Shown here piece after piece: positions 51,493 to 59,036 of a DNA stretch of 64,000 bases. The translations under genes were made by a program, and so were the position numbers. This stretch comes from Bacillus sp. RAR_GA_16. Lineage in GTDB: Bacteria > Bacillota > Bacilli > Bacillales > Guptibacillaceae. Within the stretch, counting starts at the first letter, position 1, and each line of letters begins with the position of its first letter. The stretch is from positions 78,203 through 142,202 of the forward strand of contig NZ_JAIUKZ010000006.1 of NCBI RefSeq assembly GCF_020165985.1, written 5' to 3'. A model generated the notes under the pieces. The model was not told the DNA's origin, did not search any database, and saw only the letters and a list, made by a program, of their open reading frames with translations.

Positions 51493-52614
51493 TCACTCGT
51501 TATACGACTCCTCCAGTTTATCGGCTGCTTCTTCCTGGAGATCAGATGAGACGTGGGAGTAAGTCTTCAACGTAATACTTACGTCATTATGCCCTAAACG
51601 TTCGGACACCACTTTGGGGTTTATGCCGTTTTTCAACAACCAGGTCGCGTGTGTGTGGCGTAAACCGTGAATGGTAATTCGGTGAACCTTCGCTTTATGG
51701 ACTAAACCATTGAATTCTCGTCGAAGATTGTCCGGGTTTTTAAAACCACCAAATTGATTAGGGAAGACCAGGTCAAGATCTTCGTATCCCTCCCTCAGTA
51801 TATTTTTTAGTTCGTCTTGTTTTTTTCGATGTTCCATCAGTGTATCGACAATTTGTGTTGAAATGGAGATCTGGCGTTTAGATTTAGAGGTTTTAGTGTT
51901 CTTCAATAAATAACCTTCTGATTTAGTGTAGGAAAGAGAGCGTTGAATATACAATTTCTTTTGTTTGAAGTTCACATCTGTCCATTTCAATCCCAATAAT
52001 TCACCTCTTCGCATTCCTGTGAATACAGCAACGGTATAAAACGCATCTTTTCCTTCTTTTTTCGCCACATGTAAAAACAATTTCGCTGTGTCATAATCCC
52101 AAGTCTGAATTTCCTTTTCTACTAACCGTGGCGGCGAAGCATCTCTTGCAGGATTATATTTTAAATAACCCCATTTAACGGCCTGAGAAAGGCATATATT
52201 CATTAAGTTATGCAAGTCCTTCACTGTTTTAGGAGAGAGGCCAGATTCCACTTTATTTGCATAGAAAGCATCCAATTCGTATGTTGTGATATCTTGAAGT
52301 TTGTAGTGGGCAAATTTGGGGATTAAATGCTTATGAAGCATGTATTCGCGTCCTTCCCAAGTACGAATCGATACATTCTTCTTATACTTGGTTTCAAACC
52401 AGTCCAGTAAAAATGGCTTGAAATATTCCTTTTTGGGCAGGGAAAAGTTGTCACTGTTTAGCTCAAAAAGTTTCTCAGTCAGAAATCGCTCTGCATCCTT
52501 TCGGTTTTGAAATCCACCTTTAGATTTTTGAATTCGTTTCCCTGTTTCAGGATTCATACCTGCATCATAGCGAACAGAATAGGTTTTCCCTCTTTTTTTG
52601 ATCGAGCCTTTCAA
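51493..52614 (-). CDS. Tyrosine-type site-specific integrase
   Basis: A 373-residue phage/ICE-type integrase. The N-terminal AP2-like arm-binding domain (KGSIKKRGKTYSVRYDAG) is followed by a SAM-like core-binding domain (about 62-165) and the catalytic domain. Catalytic residues are Arg202 (TGMRRGE), a Lys near 241-246, His316 and Arg319 (IHGLRHTH), His342 (LGHNDVS) and Tyr352 (KTYSHV); all are present, so it should be active. TTG 52614 with GAGGTG upstream is preferred over GTG 52623. Its 3-prime end faces the tRNA-Ala, typical of elements integrated into tRNA genes. Confidence 0.93.
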   Translation of the reverse strand: MKGSIKKRGKTYSVRYDAGMNPETGKRIQKSKGGFQNRKDAERFLTEKLFELNSDNFSLPKKEYFKPFLLDWFETKYKKNVSIRTWEGREYMLHKHLIPKFAHYKLQDITTYELDAFYANKVESGLSPKTVKDLHNLMNICLSQAVKWGYLKYNPARDASPPRLVEKEIQTWDYDTAKLFLHVAKKEGKDAFYTVAVFTGMRRGELLGLKWTDVNFKQKKLYIQRSLSYTKSEGYLLKNTKTSKSKRQISISTQIVDTLMEHRKKQDELKNILREGYEDLDLVFPNQFGGFKNPDNLRREFNGLVHKAKVHRITIHGLRHTHATWLLKNGINPKVVSERLGHNDVSITLKTYSHVSSDLQEEAADKLEESYNE

Positions 52615-52973
52615 TATGCACACCTCAATTTTAAAAGCAATTTATCTTCATCATTATTGACAAAAATGACAAGCTTTATAGTTCGGTGTGTATTGTTGAT
52701 GAACAAATTTGATCTTGCTATTGAGAAGAAAAGTCTTGTGGGAAATACAAATATTTGAAATGATTAATATTCAACAATCGGGCAGGATTCTTGAAGACTC
52801 AGTTTCGAGATATACAGACAGTTTGAAACTACATTAGATTAATGTTGTATGTTTAATGTAGGAAGAATGAGTTCAGATGTAGAAATTTTAATATAGGTGT
52901 TACTGACTCGTTTATGAGCAATGGAAACCAAAATAATTCCTTCAATGATGAAGAATGAAGGGAGTATGAAATA
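52615..52973. other. 359-base AT-rich region after the integrase start
   Basis: No gene is seen. CAATCGGGCAGGATTCTT near 52775-52792 loosely resembles the left arm of the island hairpins described below but lacks a matching right arm. AGTTTC and GAAACT near 52800-52832 form a weak hairpin. Confidence 0.35.
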
Positions 52974-53195
52974 ATGAAGAAAAAACTCATAAATTCTGAA
53001 TGGAGATTGAGTGTGATGGCTCTAGCGGTATTCATCGGAGGAAGTATTGGAAGTCAACTCGTATTTCTGCCTGATGTGCCCTATCTACCTCCTATATATG
53101 GGTGGTTAACCGGTTCTGTATTAATGGTCGCCGTTAATGTGATTTACGTCCTATATAAGAGAAAGAAAAATAACAGGGCGGGCAACGAGAACTAA
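52974..53195 (+). CDS. Two-helix membrane protein, paralogue of the gene at 58745
   Basis: A 73-residue protein from ATG 52974 (GGGAGTATGAAATA upstream). The start KKKLINSEWRLSVMAL leads into a first helix (ALAVFIGGSIGSQLVFL). A second helix follows (WLTGSVLMVAVNVIYVLY) and the tail is basic (KRKKNNRAG). The segment at 58745-58945 encodes the same pattern, SEWR-(I/L)-SV, a Gly-rich helix, N-x-IYV-x-YKR. Function unknown. It is the first gene after the integrase. Confidence 0.65.
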   Translation: MKKKLINSEWRLSVMALAVFIGGSIGSQLVFLPDVPYLPPIYGWLTGSVLMVAVNVIYVLYKRKKNNRAGNEN

Positions 53196-53297
53196 AACCA
53201 CCGATAAGTCTGCACCAATTAGATAAAATGCAACGAGTATGGCTTTTTAGATGAATTTACTTACTATGATTATCTCAAAACCACCTATAAAACAATT

Positions 53298-53330
53298 TCG
53301 GAGCGATAGCTGCACAGTGGCTATCGCTTA
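53298..53330. repeat. Island hairpin 1 (TTCGGA type)
   Basis: TTCGG leads into stem AGCGATAGC (53302-53310), loop TGCACAGTG, stem GCTATCGCT (53320-53328), with no T-run. It lies in the gap between the genes at 52974 and 53369. Confidence 0.6.
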
Positions 53331-53368
53331 TTGTAACGGGTAGAGTTTAATAACAGCAGGAGGAAACA

Positions 53369-54230
53369 ATGACTAAAAAACGTAGAAAAACAATTCTATT
53401 TGCCTTACTAATTCTAATTTTTTCTGTGGTTTATTATTTTTTGCAACTTAATTGGATTTCTGTAACAAAGGAAACCGTTCATTTAGATGATTTGCCAGAA
53501 GAATTTAATGGATATAAGGTTGTGCAATTATCAGATTTGCACAATAAAGAATTCGGAGATGGAAACAAAAGACTGGTTAATAAAATCCACGAAATTAAAC
53601 CGGATACGATTGTAATAACAGGCGATATGTTAACTAACACAAGAGAAGTACCAAATAACGGGAATGTTTTAATTACGTTCCTTGAAAACCTTAATAATGA
53701 TTATCCGATATATTATATTACTGGTGAACACGAGGAAGGTTTATATTATGAGGAGAGAAATAAGTATCAAAAAGAAGGTACCAAAGAAGTATATGAAGAG
53801 AAATTAAGTAATATGGGCGTTACAGTGCTAAATGATGAGCAAATAACAATCACACGACAAAATGCTGAAATTAATTTGTATGGGTTGAGAGAGCATTTAT
53901 CGGGAGAAATCCAAATCGAGGAGCGACTGGGTAAAACGAGTGAAAACGAAGTCGATATTTTGCTTTCGCATAGACCCTTTTATTTTGATGAATACGTGAA
54001 TTGGGGCGCGGATTTGGTTTTCTCTGGCGATACACACGGTGGAATGGTACGGCTACCATTTATAGGTGGGAATCGCATCCACAGAAGGTTTTTTTCCTCG
54101 ATATGATGGTGGTTTATTTCAAAAAGAGAACTCGATAATGAATGTAAGTAGAGGTTTAGGAAACAATCCAATTCCTCTTAGAATTAATAACAGACCAGAA
54201 ATAAACGTTATTACACTGAAAAGTAAATAA
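53369..54230 (+). pseudogene. Metallophosphoesterase with a one-base frameshift
   Basis: A calcineurin-like phosphoesterase of the YkuE type, about 286 residues if repaired. An N-terminal signal anchor (TILFALLILIFSVVYYFL) precedes VVQLSDLHNKEFGDGNKR (Asp/His ligands, about 50), ITGDMLT (about 83), ITGEHE (about 118), LSHRPF (about 200) and SGDTHGGMVRLPFIGG. Reading then fails and stops at 54104. One base on, the frame continues GIASTEGFFPRYDGGLFQ to NRPEINVITLKSK and TAA 54228-54230. The extra base is in GGG 54068-54070. Asn and His usual in GNHE and GHTHGG are Glu and Asp here. First gene of the hairpin-spaced array. Confidence 0.8.
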
Positions 54231-54310
54231 GGTTTAGATTTTACTCAATTAAAGGGGTCTAAAGTAAAAGACTCCTCCAATAAATATCTCGAAATCGAAT
54301 CTTAAAGAAA

Positions 54311-54344
54311 CTCGGAGCGTTTACTTAATAAAAAGTAAGCTCTC
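54311..54344. repeat. Island hairpin 2 (CTCGGA type)
   Basis: CTCG then GAGCGTTTACTT (54315-54326), loop AATAAA, AAGTAAGCTCTC to 54344, with two mismatches. No T-run. It closely resembles hairpin 5. Confidence 0.65.
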
Positions 54345-54457
54345 AATGTAGGTTTAGGAGATGATTCTGGAATGTTGGTAGGAGAATTAAGTCTTCTTAC
54401 TCCTTTGTTACTGAATTAGAAAGAGACTATAAATAATTAATTTAAAGAGGTGATACT

Positions 54458-54637
54458 TTGAAGTCAGATAAGCCTTTACCTTTATCTTTATTACTTGTTT
54501 ACTTTTTTATAGTAATATCTACTTTTTTCGTATATTTCACAGTATCAAACCCTTATCTCAAGTCCTTTCTAATTATCGCTTTATTGGCATTAAGTACCGC
54601 ATACAAATGGAAATATTTCCGAAAGAAAGAAAATTAG
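54458..54637 (+). CDS. 59-residue two-helix membrane protein
   Basis: A short gene from TTG 54458 behind AAAGAGGTGATAC. Two hydrophobic helices (SLLLVYFFIVISTFFVYF and SFLIIALLALSTAYKW) flank a polar turn (TVSNPYLK), and the tail is basic (KYFRKKEN). No family is recognised. It lies between island hairpins 2 and 3, so one gene occupies one interval. Confidence 0.65.
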   Translation: MKSDKPLPLSLLLVYFFIVISTFFVYFTVSNPYLKSFLIIALLALSTAYKWKYFRKKEN

Positions 54638-54710
54638 ACTTGAGAGCAGCTTTTCAATTTCAGTGGAGTTACTATTAGTGCATACAATAGATACTACGAT
54701 TCTTAAGCAA

Positions 54711-54746
54711 TCTCGGAACTTATCCATAGTAAGGATTAGCTTCTTG
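54711..54746. repeat. Island hairpin 3 (CTCGGA type)
   Basis: CTCGGAACTTATCC, loop ATAGTAA, GGATTAGCTTCT; the stem has one mismatch and one bulged base. No T-run. Between the genes at 54458 and 54799. Confidence 0.55.
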
Positions 54747-54798
54747 AAATGTCAATATAACTGAAGTATGGACAATATTGCTATAAGGAGTGAAATCA

Positions 54799-55353
54799 AT
54801 GTCAACGCCTTATTTAATAGTTGTCACTGGTCGACCAGGTTCAGGGAAAACAACATTTTCTAAAGAACTTGGTAATGAGATCTATATGCCAGTAATCAGC
54901 CGAGATCAAATTAAGGAAGGGTATGTGCATACTTTCGGTAAAAGCCATAACGAGCTTCCTCCGGAAGCCAATATAGCAGCCACGGAAATCTTTTTTGATA
55001 CGCTCATGGGGTTGATATCAAACAATGTGTCAGTGATTGCTGAAGCAGCGTTCCAGCATAGTATATGGTCATCGATGCTGGAACAGTTCATGGGAAAGGC
55101 TCAGGTCTATCTGTTGATTTGCAAGGTTGATGAAAAGATAGCGCTTGACAGGTTTGTCCATCGAGGGCTGGACAATCGGCTTCGAGAGTACTTTCATGGC
55201 GATAAGGAAGTGGACCTGGCTAGGAAAGGAATTAAACTTAGCTTAAGCCCTTACGAGGAACCGAGGATCGACGTCCCTAACTTCTATATTGACACTTCAG
55301 GTGTATACAACCCCTCCATTAAGGAACTAAACAAGAAAATCTTTGGCGAATAG
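54799..55353 (+). CDS. P-loop kinase (AAA/zeta-toxin-like small ATPase)
   Basis: A 184-residue nucleotide-binding protein. The Walker A motif GRPGSGKTT lies at residues 11-19. An RD pair follows (ISRDQIKEGYVHTFG, near 35), then a central AEAAFQHSIW segment and a LID-like DRFVHRGLDNRLREYF. The pattern matches predicted small-molecule kinases of the AAA_33/zeta-like group, which phosphorylate an antibiotic, a nucleoside or another metabolite; the target is unknown. ATG 54799 is favoured by AAGGAG eight bases upstream. It lies between island hairpins 3 and 4. Confidence 0.85.
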   Translation: MSTPYLIVVTGRPGSGKTTFSKELGNEIYMPVISRDQIKEGYVHTFGKSHNELPPEANIAATEIFFDTLMGLISNNVSVIAEAAFQHSIWSSMLEQFMGKAQVYLLICKVDEKIALDRFVHRGLDNRLREYFHGDKEVDLARKGIKLSLSPYEEPRIDVPNFYIDTSGVYNPSIKELNKKIFGE

Positions 55354-55472
55354 CATCGGCATTCTAGAAGAAGAGTGGAACAACTAAAATATTTAATAGA
55401 TTTACAGTATAGTGCTTAGCGAATAAAAAATTAAATAAGTTAGATTTATCTTGAATTAAAGTCTTCATTTCA

Positions 55473-55504
55473 CTCGGAATCTTATCTGTAATAAGATAAG
55501 ATCC
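55473..55504. repeat. Island hairpin 4 (CTCGGA type)
   Basis: CTCGGA (55473-55478) leads into ATCTTATC (55479-55486), loop TGTAATAA, GATAAGAT (55495-55502). The stem continues as GG/CC past one bulged A. Between the kinase gene and the gene at 55598. Confidence 0.65.
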
Positions 55505-55597
55505 ATATTTTATTTGGTTGTGTAAATGAAATGGTTTTGAAATAATTGGTAGTGAACATCTTTTGTAATCTCATTTTTATTTTTGGAGGAATTCATT

Positions 55598-55843
55598 TTG
55601 GAAAAGACATTAGTTAAAACTGGATTATATTCATTGGTTATTTCCTTTCTAATATTGTTTGAAGGGGTAAATAGAGTGAAGTCTACCACAGATGTAAATG
55701 GAATGACTTCAGTTATGGAAATTTCATATCCGGATTTCTTTTTTATGATTTCACGATATTCTATTACCATTTCATTTATTTTAGTTATTAGTGTATTTGC
55801 AATAATACAGTATAGGAGATACAAACGAGTAAAATCATCTTGA
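55598..55843 (+). CDS. 81-residue two-helix membrane protein
   Basis: Start TTG 55598 is set by GGAGG eight bases upstream. Two membrane helices (TGLYSLVISFLILFEGV and YSITISFILVISVFAII) flank a polar external loop with DVNGMTSVMEISYPD. The tail is basic (QYRRYKRVKSS). No family recognised. A 16-base sequence at 55536-55551 upstream recurs before the gene at 58455. It lies between island hairpins 4 and 5. Confidence 0.7.
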   Translation: MEKTLVKTGLYSLVISFLILFEGVNRVKSTTDVNGMTSVMEISYPDFFFMISRYSITISFILVISVFAIIQYRRYKRVKSS

Positions 55844-55921
55844 AAGTTGGACATTTGGTTAAGAGGTAATTATTGTCAAACGATTAGGTGCAGTTGAATT
55901 TTAAAAGTGATCTTCCTGTAT

Positions 55922-55957
55922 CTCGGAGCGTTTGCTTAATGAAAAGCAAGCGCTCTA
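55922..55957. repeat. Island hairpin 5 (CTCGGA type)
   Basis: CTCG then GAGCGTTTGCTT, loop AATGAA, AAGCAAGCGCTC, with one mismatch. No T-run. Between the gene at 55598 and the EamA gene. Confidence 0.7.
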
Positions 55958-55997
55958 CTATCTTAGTATAAATGGATTATAGATAGGAGGGATGTTG

Positions 55998-56900
55998 ATG
56001 GAAAGTAAATCAGCATGGCTACTGATTGCAATCGGAGCTTCACTATGGGGAGTAATAGGGCTTTTCGTAACGTACCTTTATAAGATAGGATTTACGCCGC
56101 TTGAAGTCGTAGCGATGCGTGTGTTAACGGCTTCCCTCTTCTTAGTCCCGTATGTTTTAATAAAAAATCGTCATCTGTTCAAAATAAAGGTGAGGGACTC
56201 AGGGTATTTCATAGGTACCGGTATTATTAGTATTGTTCTTTTCAATTGGTGTTTGTTCAGTTCTATGAAAGATTCTTCTATCTCGATTGCATTCATCTTG
56301 CTATACACAGCCCCGGCGTTTGTTACGATTCTATCTCGCATTCTCTTCAAAGAATCACTGACCGCTCGCAAGGTCACTGCCCTAATGATTACGTTGATAG
56401 GGTGTTCTCTCGTAAGTGGAATCTTTTCTGGCTCCACCGCATCCATTTCGTTTTATGGATTAATCGTTGGACTAGGATCAGGATTTTTCTATGCCCTTTA
56501 CAGCATATTCGGAAAAGCAGCCCTTTCGAAATATGACTCATTAACCGTTACGGTATACACGTTTCTTTTCGCTTCATTCGCAATAGTTCCTTTCAGTGGA
56601 TTAGATTTGAGAGTTTCTACTTTGACCGATCTAAAAGTGATAGGACTCGTAATCGGACTTGGCTTTCTTTCTACGATGCTTCCATTCATTTTCTACACGA
56701 AAGGTCTTCAATATGTTGAATCAAGCCGAGCCTCGATTATAGCAACCATTGAGCCGGTCGTTGCCTCTGTCATCGGGTTCTTCATTTTCAACGAAACCTT
56801 ATCGACGTGGCAATATATCGGGATGATCATGGTGATTCAGCTCTGTAATCATCGTACAGGAATCAAAGAACCAAAAAACAAATTGTCCACAGCCATATAA
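55998..56900 (+). CDS. EamA/DMT family transporter
   Basis: A 300-residue membrane protein with ten helices arranged as two EamA repeats (repeat 1 from about 6 with LLIAIGASLWGVIGLFV; repeat 2 from about 150 with YGLIVGLGSGFFYALYSIFGKAAL). The second repeat ends with EPVVASVIGFFIFNETLSTWQYIG. The last residues (QLCNHRTGIKEPKNKL) are unlike the usual hydrophobic end of helix ten and may be altered. A metabolite exporter or importer is expected. ATG 55998 follows AGGAGG by seven bases. A perfect 10-bp hairpin overlaps its stop codon. Confidence 0.9.
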   Translation: MESKSAWLLIAIGASLWGVIGLFVTYLYKIGFTPLEVVAMRVLTASLFLVPYVLIKNRHLFKIKVRDSGYFIGTGIISIVLFNWCLFSSMKDSSISIAFILLYTAPAFVTILSRILFKESLTARKVTALMITLIGCSLVSGIFSGSTASISFYGLIVGLGSGFFYALYSIFGKAALSKYDSLTVTVYTFLFASFAIVPFSGLDLRVSTLTDLKVIGLVIGLGFLSTMLPFIFYTKGLQYVESSRASIIATIEPVVASVIGFFIFNETLSTWQYIGMIMVIQLCNHRTGIKEPKNKLSTAI

Positions 56901-56924
56901 ACGAGCCGAAGCTTGATTTATATG
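56891..56924 (+). terminator. Hairpin across the end of the EamA gene
   Basis: GCCATATAAA and TTTATATGGC pair perfectly around 14 bases; no T-run and no CTCGGA lead, so it differs from the island hairpins. Confidence 0.4.
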
Positions 56925-56968
56925 GCGGACTACAATAGGTTATCTACAGATTATTTGGAAAGTGGCGA

Positions 56969-57196
56969 TTGCTGGTAAACCCCCAAATGGCAATGGTTAT
57001 GGAATATCTGGTTCAACGTTTTAAAGATGGAACAGATGAAAAAAATTTCACTCTCATTCGTAATGACATCCTTCAAAATATGAAAAATATCTATGACTAC
57101 TATAATGATGAAGCGATTAAACACACCGCATTAGAATTGATCAATACAGTGGAAGAAGAAAAGTACAAAAAGAAATATATGGGTATATGGAAATAA
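56969..57196 (+). CDS. Small helical hypothetical protein
   Basis: A 75-residue frame from TTG 56969 (GGAAAGTGG upstream); ATG codons at residues 7, 9 and 11 are alternatives. The product is helical and charged (MEYLVQRFKDGTDEKNF, NDEAIKHTALELINTVEEEKYKKKY) and cytosolic. A terminator follows. I do not recognise the family. Confidence 0.6.
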   Translation: MLVNPQMAMVMEYLVQRFKDGTDEKNFTLIRNDILQNMKNIYDYYNDEAIKHTALELINTVEEEKYKKKYMGIWK

Positions 57197-57216
57197 TGTT
57201 ATCATTTAGAATATTT

Positions 57217-57250
57217 AAGGCTGAAGACATCATCGTCTTCAGCCTTAAAT
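57217..57250 (+). terminator. Terminator after the gene at 56969
   Basis: AAGGCTGAAGAC and GTCTTCAGCCTT stem, loop ATCATC, then AAATGTTTT. Confidence 0.6.
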
Positions 57251-57440
57251 GTTTTATGTAAATCCGCCAAAGAGTTAAATCATCGCCACGGTGCAGGCTG
57301 TGGGTACCTAATAGAACTAGGATCCTCCTCTTAAATGTTTAGCGCATATAAGCTTTTGGGAATATCATTTCAACGAAGCCTACTATTTGATTAGGATAAT
57401 GGTTGTTATGCTTCCGAGACCCAAGTTTATAAAAATAGTG

Positions 57441-57458
57441 TTTACATTTGTATGTAAA
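57441..57458 (+). promoter_or_regulatory. Inverted repeat before the SDR gene
   Basis: TTTACAT-TTGT-ATGTAAA, a 7-4-7 inverted repeat 18 bases before the start codon. It could be a repressor operator; no regulator gene is adjacent. Confidence 0.35.
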
Positions 57459-57475
57459 TGATAGGAGCGAATACA

Positions 57476-58261
57476 ATGACAGATCGAAAATTTGTAATGA
57501 TTACAGGTTCAACATCCGGTTTGGGGTTTGAGTTAGCCAAATTGTTTGCGAATGATGGTTATGATGTGGCGATGTCTGGTTCTAGTGAAAACATTTATAA
57601 CTCAGCCAAAGAAATTGAAAAATTAGGAGTAGAAGCCTATCCTTTTCAAGCTGATGCCTCAACGTTTGAAGGGGTAGAAGAATTTTGGAAGTTTGTAAAA
57701 AGCAAGAATAGAAAGTTAGATTCAGCTGTATTGAATGTTGGCATGAGTATTGGTGGTTCATTCTTGGATAATGATTTACAAGAAGAGTTGAAGTTAATTG
57801 ATCTTAATATAAAAGGAACTGTACATATGGCGAAGCGTGTCGTTCGAGATATGGTCCCGAATAAAGAGGGAGACATCCTGATTGTTTCTTCTGTCTCTGC
57901 AACATTACCGACACCTTATGAAACGGTATACGGTCCATCCAAAGCATTTGGATTTATGTTTGCAGAAGCTCTAAGAGAAGAGCTAAAAGAAACAGGCGTG
58001 AATGTAACAGCTATGCTGCCTGGTGCTACAAATACGAATTTTCATCATAATGCTGGCATGGATTCTACTTACTTTGGAGACGAAAATAACAAAAATGACA
58101 AAGAAGTAGTAGCGAGACAAGGGTACGAAGCTTTAAAGAATAAGGTAGATCACGTTATCTGTGGTGATGAAGCTACGAAAAAAGAAGCAGAAGACAATAA
58201 AACAACACCCGAAGATGTGAAAGCAGCGGAACATGCTAAAAAAGCCAAGCCTCAAAAGTAA
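57476..58261 (+). CDS. Short-chain dehydrogenase/reductase
   Basis: A 261-residue SDR. Cofactor motif TGSTSGLGFELAKL (about 10-23), NVG in place of NNAG (about 84), catalytic Ser in VSSVSATLP (about 138) and YGPSK (about 150) are present. A later LPGATNTNF is typical. An unusual Lys/Glu-rich tail (about 230-261, TKKEAEDNKTTPEDVKAAEH) follows. An NADP-dependent ketone or aldehyde reductase of the Dlt/YbbO-like kind is plausible. ATG 57476 is chosen, after AGGAGCG. Confidence 0.88.
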   Translation: MTDRKFVMITGSTSGLGFELAKLFANDGYDVAMSGSSENIYNSAKEIEKLGVEAYPFQADASTFEGVEEFWKFVKSKNRKLDSAVLNVGMSIGGSFLDNDLQEELKLIDLNIKGTVHMAKRVVRDMVPNKEGDILIVSSVSATLPTPYETVYGPSKAFGFMFAEALREELKETGVNVTAMLPGATNTNFHHNAGMDSTYFGDENNKNDKEVVARQGYEALKNKVDHVICGDEATKKEAEDNKTTPEDVKAAEHAKKAKPQK

Positions 58262-58324
58262 AACTTATGAAGTAACAATTTAAAAAATAGACCATTCATT
58301 TAAATAATGTTTTCCCTAAAAATT

Positions 58325-58358
58325 AGGAGCCTATCAAATCAGATAGGCTCCTTCTTAA
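58325..58358 (+). terminator. Terminator of the SDR gene
   Basis: Perfect 11-bp stem AGGAGCCTATC and GATAGGCTCCT with loop AAATCA, then TCTTAATT. Confidence 0.75.
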
Positions 58359-58454
58359 TTATAATAAAAGATTGAGGGATGATGTTTTATTTGAAATAAT
58401 TGGTACTAGGATTTTCGTGAAAATAGTTTTAGATAGTTGAAGGAGCTGAACTTA

Positions 58455-58661
58455 ATGAAGACACTCCTAAGTAAAATAGTCTATTTACTCATTACTAGTT
58501 TGATCTTGTATGGATTCTTTAAGGTGATTCAATTCGTTTACAATAAATATATACCCTATAGTTTTGCGACAGATGTAATCGGCGTCATTGTATTTGTTAT
58601 TATTTGCATTCCTCTTTCACTAGTCATTAGCCATAACTTACTAAAGGCAGCAGGGAAATAA
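58455..58661 (+). CDS. 68-residue two-helix membrane protein
   Basis: ATG 58455 is preferred, nine bases after AAGGAG. Two helices (SKIVYLLITSLILYGFFKVIQ, cited from residue 5, and TDVIGVIVFVIICIPLSLVI) flank a polar loop with NKYIPYSFA. No family recognised. TTTGAAATAATTGGTA at 58390-58405 upstream is shared with the gene at 55598, suggesting related regulatory sequence. Confidence 0.65.
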   Translation: MKTLLSKIVYLLITSLILYGFFKVIQFVYNKYIPYSFATDVIGVIVFVIICIPLSLVISHNLLKAAGK

Positions 58662-58744
58662 TCGTATCAACGTGAAAAGATTTCTGTGAATGTAGGAAGA
58701 AACAAATCGGTTTATTACCGTAAAGAAAAGGAGTTGAATAGAAG

Positions 58745-58945
58745 ATCAAGAAACTTGAGCATTCTGAATGGCGAATTAGTGTGATTCTCCTCGGGGGACT
58801 TCTTGGGACGTTTATTACGATTTCATTCCTTCGACGTGAGTTGAACCTGACATACGCATTAGGATACCTGGTCGTTTGGGTATTCGTCTTGATTAGTAAT
58901 GCAATTTACGTGATTTATAAGAGAAATAAAAATAAAAGCGGTTAG
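58745..58945 (+). pseudogene. Paralogue of the 52974 gene with ATC at the start position
   Basis: An open frame of 66 codons encoding KKLEHSEWRISVILLGG, a second helix (YLVVWVFVLISNAIYVIY) and a basic tail (KRNKNKSG). It aligns along its length with the 73-residue protein at 52974, but the aligned start codon is ATC (58745-58747), with an in-frame TAG six bases upstream. AAAGGAG lies about 11 bases before ATC. It is either a decayed gene or one using the rare ATC initiator. A GTG 11 codons in would lose the conserved N-terminus. Confidence 0.6.
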
Positions 58946-59036
58946 ACAAAGAACCATCTTACAGATAAGTTGTACCTAATAGAATGTCCGAACACCCCCC
59001 TTCATAGACTTAGAGAAAAGAAGGGAAGTGATCTTA

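Noticed and set aside
55510..55854. Minus-strand frame of 114 residues opposite the gene at 55598
   Set aside because: The plus-strand frame has GGAGG and two clean membrane helices; the minus frame is hydrophilic without a site.
53298..55957. CRISPR array
   Set aside because: The repeats are hairpins hundreds of bases apart with genes between; there is no short regular spacing and no cas gene.
54311..55957. Plain rho-independent terminators as the explanation of the island hairpins
   Set aside because: None has a T-tract, and the conserved (C/T)TCGGA lead is not a terminator feature, though a role in mRNA ends is not excluded.
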